A DNA stretch of 64,000 nt from Mycobacterium gordonae (GTDB taxonomy: Bacteria > Actinomycetota > Actinomycetes > Mycobacteriales > Mycobacteriaceae): positions 1 through 64,000 of the forward strand of contig NZ_LKTM01000310.1 in assembly GCF_001417955.2 (NCBI RefSeq). The letters run 5' to 3'. Position 1 is the stretch's first letter; the number at the start of each line of letters is the position of its first letter. Positions 59,313 to 64,000 of this stretch are shown in pieces. A model generated the notes under the pieces. The model saw only the letters and a list, made by a program, of their open reading frames with translations, did no database searches and was not told where the DNA came from. A program made the position numbers and the translations under genes.

Positions 59313-59373
59313 CCGCGACACTGCCACCACGGACTCGACACGCCGTCGCGGGTGTGCGTGGCTTCAATCTCGG
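59313..59373 (+). repeat. dispersed 58-61 bp intergenic repeat, copy 3
   Basis: Begins CCGCGACACTGCCACCAC and ends TTCAATCTCGG, with the CGACACGCCGTCGCGGG core that can fold as a short imperfect hairpin. It lies just upstream of the second DUF559 gene, in the same direction as copy 4, which lies at that gene's 3' end. Confidence 0.7.
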
Positions 59374-59410
59374 GGGAACCGGTGGGCTGTTCGGACTCGT
59401 CCAAGCTTGT

Positions 59411-60295
59411 GTGGACAGAGTATGCATCGGCAGCGAGGCGTTGCAGCAGGGAAGAGTCAGCCGGTATCAGCTACGAACGCAGTACCGGGCGATCTACCCC
59501 GACGTCTACGTGCCGCATGACATGCAACTTTCGTTACGCGTTCGCTCGGCGGCCGCGTGGTTGTGGTCAGGTCGCCGCGGGACCTTGACTGGGCTGGCCG
59601 CCGCGGCGTTGCACGGCTCGGACTGGGTCGACGACGACGAAGCCATCGAACTGATGTGGCGGAATGCCCGCCCGCCCACCGGAATAATCACCCGCAACTG
59701 CCGGATGGGCATCGACGAAGTCACCCGGGTTGCCGGTCTGCCCGTGACCACACCTGCCCGGACGGCCTTCGACCTGGGGCGGCAGCTCACCGCTGCTGAT
59801 GCGATGGCGCGCCTCGACGCACTGATGCGGGCATCACCGTTTTCCACCGACGCGACGTTGATGCTCAGCACGCGATACGCCGGAGCCCGAGGCGTCCGAC
59901 AACTCAGAACGCTGCTCTCCCACATTGACCCGGGTGCTGCTTCACCGAAAGAGACCTGGCTCCGGATGCTGCTGATCGACGCTGGACTACCCACTCCCGA
60001 GACCCAGATTCCCGTGGTGGTCAAGTTCCGGACAGTGGCCCTGCTCGACATCGGTTGGGAGCGATTCAAGGTCGCCGTCGAGTACGACGGTGACCAACAC
60101 CGCACGAACCGGCGCCAATACGTGCGCGACACGCGCAGATTGAAGGAGCTCGCCGAGCTCGGCTGGATCGTCATCCGGGTGATCGCCGAGGACCGGCCCG
60201 ACCAGGTTGTGCGGGAGGTCGCCGCGGCACTGCGGCGCCGCGGCTACCGCGACACTGCCACCACACACACAACACGCCGTCGCGGCTGTGCGTAG
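59411..60295 (+). CDS. AbiEi-like N-domain / DUF559 nuclease-fold protein (paralogue 2)
   Basis: A 294-residue paralogue of the protein at 26793-27638. Shared segments: YQLRTQYRAIYPDVYVPHD, TPARTAFDLG, SPKETWLRMLLIDAGLPTPETQI and VAVEYDGDQH. Function unknown; a PD-(D/E)XK-like nuclease core is inferred. It lies between the Rv1457c-like permease and ctaA, where H37Rv has no gene. The last 16 residues (from about YRDTAT) are encoded by repeat copy 4, so the C-terminus is foreign to the family. The GTG at 59411 is chosen by alignment with the paralogue; upstream in-frame GTG 59354 lies inside copy 3. Confidence 0.7.
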   Translation: MDRVCIGSEALQQGRVSRYQLRTQYRAIYPDVYVPHDMQLSLRVRSAAAWLWSGRRGTLTGLAAAALHGSDWVDDDEAIELMWRNARPPTGIITRNCRMGIDEVTRVAGLPVTTPARTAFDLGRQLTAADAMARLDALMRASPFSTDATLMLSTRYAGARGVRQLRTLLSHIDPGAASPKETWLRMLLIDAGLPTPETQIPVVVKFRTVALLDIGWERFKVAVEYDGDQHRTNRRQYVRDTRRLKELAELGWIVIRVIAEDRPDQVVREVAAALRRRGYRDTATTHTTRRRGCA

Positions 60296-60306
60296 CGTCA
60301 ATCTGG
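60247..60306 (+). repeat. dispersed 58-61 bp intergenic repeat, copy 4
   Basis: Same orientation as copy 3 and identical to it through the CCGCGACACTGCCACCAC start and the ACACGCCGTCGCGG core. It overlaps the 3' end of the DUF559 gene, supplying its stop codon. Confidence 0.7.
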
Positions 60307-60366
60307 CCGCGGGTGGCCGCGAGGCCCGGTTCTACTACGTGACGTAGTGGTCGTTACCATCGGGCG

Positions 60367-61323
60367 GTGGCCGTCGGACGAGCGCTGATGCGGTTGGTGG
60401 ACCTGCTCCCCAACCCCAGCCTGCGTGTCCAGCGCATCATCGCGGCGCTCGTGATCCTCACCCAGGGCGGCATCGCGGTCACCGGTGCCATCGTGCGTGT
60501 CACGGCCTCCGGGCTGGGTTGCCCCACCTGGCCGCAGTGTTTTCCCGGCAGCTTCACCCCCGTCGCGGTTTCCGAAGTACCGCGCATCCATCAGGCCGTC
60601 GAGTTCGGCAACCGGATGATCACCTTCGCGGTGGTCATCACCGCGGCCCTGGCGGTGCTGGCGGTGACGCGGGCCCGCCGGCGCCGCGAGGTGCTGGTCT
60701 ACGCATGGCTGATGCCCGCCTCCACCGTCGTGCAGGCCGTCATCGGCGGCATCACCGTGCGCACCGGACTGTTGTGGTGGACGGTGGCGATCCATCTGCT
60801 GGCGTCGATGACGATGGTGTGGTTGTCGGTGCTGCTCTTCGTCAAAGTCGGCGAGCCCGACGACGGCGAGGTTCGCCGGCGGGTCGCCAGGCCGCTGCGG
60901 CTGCTGACCGTGTTGAGCGCGATGAACCTGGCCGCGGTGCTGGTCACCGGCACCCTGGTGACAGCGACCGGACCGCACGCCGGTGACAAGAGCCCGAGCC
61001 GGACGGTGCCGCGGCTGAAGATCGAGATCAACACTCTGGTGCACGCGCACTCGTCGCTGCTGGTCTCCTACCTGTCGCTGCTGGTCGGGCTGGGCTTCGG
61101 GCTGTGGGCGGCGCGGGCCGGCCGCCCGGTGATGCGGCGTCTCGGGTTGCTGGTCGCGCTCGTCGTCGCCCAGGCCGGCGTGGGCACTGCTCAGTACTAC
61201 ACCGGTGTCCCCGCCGTGCTGGTCGCCCTGCACGTGGCCGGCGCCGCGGCCTGCACGGCGGCCACCGCCGCGCTATGGGCGTCGATGAGAGAACGGGCCG
61301 AGCCCGAGGCGCTCCAGAGCTGA
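60367..61323 (+). CDS. ctaA: heme A synthase CtaA (COX15 type)
   Basis: A 318-residue membrane enzyme with eight TM segments that oxidises heme O to heme A for the aa3 oxidase. Conserved His are in IHQAVEFGNR, IHLLASM, LVHAHSS and LHVAGAA. An external GCPTWPQC pair of Cys is present, as in CtaA. Starts at GTG. It overlaps the convergent Rv1455-like gene by 51 bp. Corresponds to Rv1456c. This enzyme supplies the oxidase that works with QcrCAB. Confidence 0.93.
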   Translation: MAVGRALMRLVDLLPNPSLRVQRIIAALVILTQGGIAVTGAIVRVTASGLGCPTWPQCFPGSFTPVAVSEVPRIHQAVEFGNRMITFAVVITAALAVLAVTRARRRREVLVYAWLMPASTVVQAVIGGITVRTGLLWWTVAIHLLASMTMVWLSVLLFVKVGEPDDGEVRRRVARPLRLLTVLSAMNLAAVLVTGTLVTATGPHAGDKSPSRTVPRLKIEINTLVHAHSSLLVSYLSLLVGLGFGLWAARAGRPVMRRLGLLVALVVAQAGVGTAQYYTGVPAVLVALHVAGAAACTAATAALWASMRERAEPEALQS

Positions 61324-62088
61324 CTCGACGGCCAGGGCGAACTCGCGCTGAGCCAGGCTTCGCGTTTCGGCGTCCAGGCGCAGCCACCCCAGCGACGGGT
61401 CGATCAGCTGGAACTCCAGCAGTCGTGCCCCGGACAGGTGCACCCGCGCGTAGAGCAGCTCACCCGGGGCGGCCTGGACGGCCGCCGAGCCGATATCCCA
61501 GAGCTCGAAGTCAGCCTCACCCTGATGCAAACCGCCGTCCTGCGTGGTGAAGGCGTGTGACGGTTTGCCGCCGATGAAGATGAGCACGGTTTCCGGCTCG
61601 GCATCTGCCTGCACGAACACGCTCTCGCGGCGGCCCTTGATGTAGGCCTCGGCGTCCAACCGGTCGGTGAATCGTCGCAATCCGGTGCCGCGGGTAGCGC
61701 CGACGTAGACGTGGCCGTCCGACGGTAGCCGCATGGACTCCCCCGGCTCGTGCATCGGACCCGACACGGTCGGTACGCCCCGCTGCGCCAGGTCCTCGAG
61801 GTAGCGGCGATCGGCGTTCCAGGCGATGACGTCCGCAGGATTCAGCAGGTGCTGCACGCGGGTGGTCCATGCCAGAAATTCGGGTAGTCGCGTGGCGTAG
61901 TCCCCGGCGTCGCGCAGAATCACCAGATGCGCGTCGGTCACGTCCGGGTCGTCCCAGGGCAACCACCGGGCGTGCAGGCCGCGGGTGCGCAGGGCGGCCA
62001 CCAACCCGGCATCATCGCCGGCGGCTCGCTTCGGACCGCCCGCCAACACGATGCGCGGATGGAAGGTGTCCGGTCGGGCTAACTTCAT
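61273..62088 (-). CDS. conserved hypothetical, ATP-grasp-like (Rv1455-like)
   Basis: A 271-residue protein resembling a diverged ATP-grasp fold: WNADRRYLEDLAQRGVPTVSG, ESVFVQADAEPETVLIFIGGKPSHAF and LLYARVHLSGARLLEFQLIDPSLGWLR correspond to typical ATP-grasp segments. Ligase activity is inference only. It corresponds to Rv1455. The ATG at 62088 (MKLARPDTFHPRIVLAGG) is chosen; the longer frame upstream overlaps the divergent oxidoreductase start. Only 19 bp separate it from that gene. Confidence 0.75.
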   Translation of the reverse strand: MKLARPDTFHPRIVLAGGPKRAAGDDAGLVAALRTRGLHARWLPWDDPDVTDAHLVILRDAGDYATRLPEFLAWTTRVQHLLNPADVIAWNADRRYLEDLAQRGVPTVSGPMHEPGESMRLPSDGHVYVGATRGTGLRRFTDRLDAEAYIKGRRESVFVQADAEPETVLIFIGGKPSHAFTTQDGGLHQGEADFELWDIGSAAVQAAPGELLYARVHLSGARLLEFQLIDPSLGWLRLDAETRSLAQREFALAVESALERLGLGPFSHRRP

Positions 62089-62107
62089 GCCCGGGCATGA
62101 TATCGGC

Positions 62108-63085
62108 ATGCATGCGATTGAAGTCGGCGAAACCGGCGGCCCCGAAGTCCTGCAGTACAACGACATCGCCCAGCCCGAGCCAGGTCCCGGTGAACTGCTG
62201 ATCCGTTCGGAAGCCATTGGCGTCAACTTCATCGACACCTACTTCCGCTCCGGTCAGTACCCGCGCCCGCTTCCGTTCGTACTGGGCTCCGAGGTGTGCG
62301 GGACGGTGACCGCGGTCGGCCCGGACACCGGGGGCGACATCAACGTCGGCGACCGGGTGGTGAGTGCCTCAGCCAATGGCTCTTATGCCGAATTATGCAC
62401 GGCCCCAGCATTTTTGACCGCCAGAGTCCCAGATGGCATCAGCTCGGAGGTGGCCGCATCGGCGCTGCTGAAGGGGCTGACCGCGCAGTACCTGCTGAAG
62501 TCGGTGTATCCGGTGCAGCGCGGAGACAGCGTGCTGGTGCACGCCGGCGCGGGCGGCGTCGGGCTGATCTTGACGCAGTGGGCGACGCACCTCGGGGCGC
62601 GGGTGATCTCGACCGTGTCGACGCCGGAGAAGGAACGACTGTCCCGGGATGCGGGCGCCGCCGAGGTACTTCCCTACCCCACCGACGCCTACCAGTTCGG
62701 CCAGCAGATTCGCGGGCTCACCGGCGGCGCCGGGGTGGCCGTGGTTTATGACGGGGTCGGCGCAACCACATTCGATGCCAGCCTGGCGAGCCTGGCCGTC
62801 CGCGGGACGCTGGCGCTGTTCGGCGCGGCCAGCGGACCGGTATCGCCCTTCGATCCCCAGCAGCTCAACTATGCCGGATCGGTGTACCTCACCCGGCCCT
62901 CGCTCGCCCACTTCATCCGCACCGGTGAGGAGTTCAGCGGGAGGGCGGCCGAACTGTTCGACGTGATCGGCAGCGGGGCCGTCCGGGTCGAGGTCGGCGG
63001 TAGCTATCCGCTGTCCGAGGCCGCGCGCGCCCACAGCGATCTGGAGGGCCGCAAGACCACCGGGTCGATCGTGTTGCTGCCCTAG
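62108..63085 (+). CDS. qor: NADPH:quinone oxidoreductase (Qor, zeta-crystallin type)
   Basis: A 325-residue zinc-free medium-chain reductase that reduces quinones with NADPH. Seen: NFIDTYFRSGQYPRPLPFVLGSE, the NADPH motif HAGAGGVG, and the FDPQQLNYAGSVYLTRPSL segment. Corresponds to Rv1454c. The ATG at 62108 (MHAIEVGETGGPEV) is the standard family start; upstream in-frame codons lie in the divergent gene. Its stop overlaps the convergent PPE stop by four bases. Confidence 0.93.
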   Translation: MHAIEVGETGGPEVLQYNDIAQPEPGPGELLIRSEAIGVNFIDTYFRSGQYPRPLPFVLGSEVCGTVTAVGPDTGGDINVGDRVVSASANGSYAELCTAPAFLTARVPDGISSEVAASALLKGLTAQYLLKSVYPVQRGDSVLVHAGAGGVGLILTQWATHLGARVISTVSTPEKERLSRDAGAAEVLPYPTDAYQFGQQIRGLTGGAGVAVVYDGVGATTFDASLASLAVRGTLALFGAASGPVSPFDPQQLNYAGSVYLTRPSLAHFIRTGEEFSGRAAELFDVIGSGAVRVEVGGSYPLSEAARAHSDLEGRKTTGSIVLLP

Positions 63086-64000
63086 CTACCGTCGGGCCGG
63101 TCCTCGTCCCAGCTCGTGGGGATCATCGGTAACGTCGGTCCGCCGCCGAACGGGTCGCCGGCCAGGGTGATCAGGCCGGCCGGCCGGACCCCGTCCTTCC
63201 GCACGGTGCCGGTGAAACCTAACGGGCCGGCACCCTGCTCGGAAACTTCCGGCCCGTCGTCGCCGAAATCGGTTGGCAGATCTGCGAATTCATCGGCATA
63301 GCCGCGCTGCGGCTCGCCCTGTTGGCGGCGCTTGCGCGCCTTTCTGCGCGCCGCGGTGGCCGCCGCGACAGCGGCGCTATCCGGTTCCGGGGCCTTCGCG
63401 CGGACAGTTGCGGTCGTGTTGCCGCGATGCACCGGCCCGAAGCCGACCCCCGGCCCGCCGCCAATCGCATAGGGAACGAACGCTTGGCCGGCCGGCGCGG
63501 GCGGCGGCGCCGAGGTGGAGGTTGTGCTGATGGTGCTCACCGTCGATACGGGAGCGGCCGGCGCGGCACCCGGCGCCACCGACCCGGCGAGAGCCGGGGC
63601 GAATTTCGCCGGGGCCGCCGCGGCGACTTCTGCCACAGGCACCAGCTCCGGCACGACCGCCAGCTCGGTGGGCGGTATGGCGGCCAACGCCGCCAGCGCG
63701 GCGACACTGGCCGCCGCGGCGGGCAGCGTGGCCAGCGTCGACCACAATGGTGAGGACGCGATCGCGGCGGCGAGCACGGGGTGGACCGCCAGATACGCGA
63801 TGATCTGGACCGGAGTGATGCCGCTGAGCGACTGCAGGGCAGCCACCGGATTGGTCAGCAACAGCTGAATCCAGTCCTGCAAACCCTGGAAATCCTGGAC
63901 GAACAGGAAGAGCCGGGAGATCCAGTAGCCCGGCTGCCCGGGCACCGTGTAGGAGGCGTATGGGATTCCATTGAGGGTGCCGGCGGAGGGATCCCAATTG
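63082..64000 (-). CDS. PPE family protein, PPE-PPW subgroup, C-terminal part (partial)
   Basis: The 3' part of a PPE gene, open to the right edge, about 306 residues visible. The C-terminus has the PPE-PPW signature: GFTGTVRKDG, GLITLAGDPFGGGPTLPMIPTSW. The central part is an Ala/Pro/Val-rich low-complexity region, preceded by a hydrophobic helical segment (LVPVAEVAAAA etc.). The N-terminal PPE domain lies outside the window. In H37Rv this neighbourhood has PE_PGRS28 instead, so this gene is species-specific or relocated. Confidence 0.85.
   Translation of the reverse strand, partial: NWDPSAGTLNGIPYASYTVPGQPGYWISRLFLFVQDFQGLQDWIQLLLTNPVAALQSLSGITPVQIIAYLAVHPVLAAAIASSPLWSTLATLPAAAASVAALAALAAIPPTELAVVPELVPVAEVAAAAPAKFAPALAGSVAPGAAPAAPVSTVSTISTTSTSAPPPAPAGQAFVPYAIGGGPGVGFGPVHRGNTTATVRAKAPEPDSAAVAAATAARRKARKRRQQGEPQRGYADEFADLPTDFGDDGPEVSEQGAGPLGFTGTVRKDGVRPAGLITLAGDPFGGGPTLPMIPTSWDEDRPDGS

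Overview
The window is chromosomal DNA of a slow-growing, non-tuberculous Mycobacterium. GC is high, many starts are GTG or TTG, and there are a PE_PGRS gene, a PPE-PPW gene, a mabA-inhA operon, a dodecin and a suf operon with a SufR regulator. From about 7.8 kb to the right end, gene order largely follows the M. tuberculosis H37Rv block from Rv1498A down to Rv1454c, in reverse. Species-specific insertions and losses break this order. Homologies and H37Rv equivalents are recalled from knowledge of the families, not from database searches.

Left end, 1-7.8 kb: an accessory surface-glycan locus of somewhat lower GC. An IS3-family element enters from the left edge and has cut off the membrane half of an acyltransferase, leaving only its SGNH domain. 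A four-gene minus-strand operon follows: nucleotide-sugar dehydrogenase, epimerase, a methyltransferase fused to a GT2 glycosyltransferase, and a polytopic membrane protein. A CDP-glucose 4,6-dehydratase diverges from it. 7.8-16.5 kb: dodecin, a HepT-MntA toxin-antitoxin pair, the LipL-like esterase, and the methylmalonyl-CoA mutase set (mutA, mutB, meaB). The mazEF4 pair that H37Rv carries between mutB and meaB is absent. 16.5-21.5 kb: an insertion relative to H37Rv, with a membrane-anchored S1 protease, a two-component system whose sensor has a polyproline extracytoplasmic loop, two small proline-rich membrane proteins, a Ddn-like protein and a DoxX-like protein.

21.5-36.3 kb: SPFH and NfeD membrane proteins, coproporphyrin ferrochelatase, inhA and fabG1 (mycolic-acid FAS-II), then an inserted DUF559-type protein, a TetR regulator and a complete orphan qcrB paralogue. 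After these come the VWA, DUF58 and MoxR genes, and the peptidoglycan hydrolases RipB and RipA. 36.3-49.6 kb: aconitase with AcnR, an ABC-F protein, a crotonase, two thioredoxins, the P1B4-type metal exporter CtpD, PE_PGRS29-like, FadE15-like and a DUF5666-type lipoprotein. 49.6-55.8 kb: the complete Fe-S assembly operon sufR-B-D-C-S-U-T with overlapping or nearly abutting genes; sufB has no intein. 55.8-64 kb: mannosyltransferase MptB, an ABC exporter, a second DUF559-type paralogue lying between two direct copies of a 60-bp repeat, heme A synthase CtaA, an Rv1455-like protein, a quinone oxidoreductase, and the 3' part of a PPE-PPW gene.

The most unusual content is: (1) the TetR-linked orphan QcrB, which differs from the usual protein at two positions of the Qo-site inhibitor pocket; (2) the proline-rich two-component cassette; (3) a dispersed 58-61 bp repeat family that brackets a DUF559 gene, plus three compound inverted repeats in intergenic gaps.
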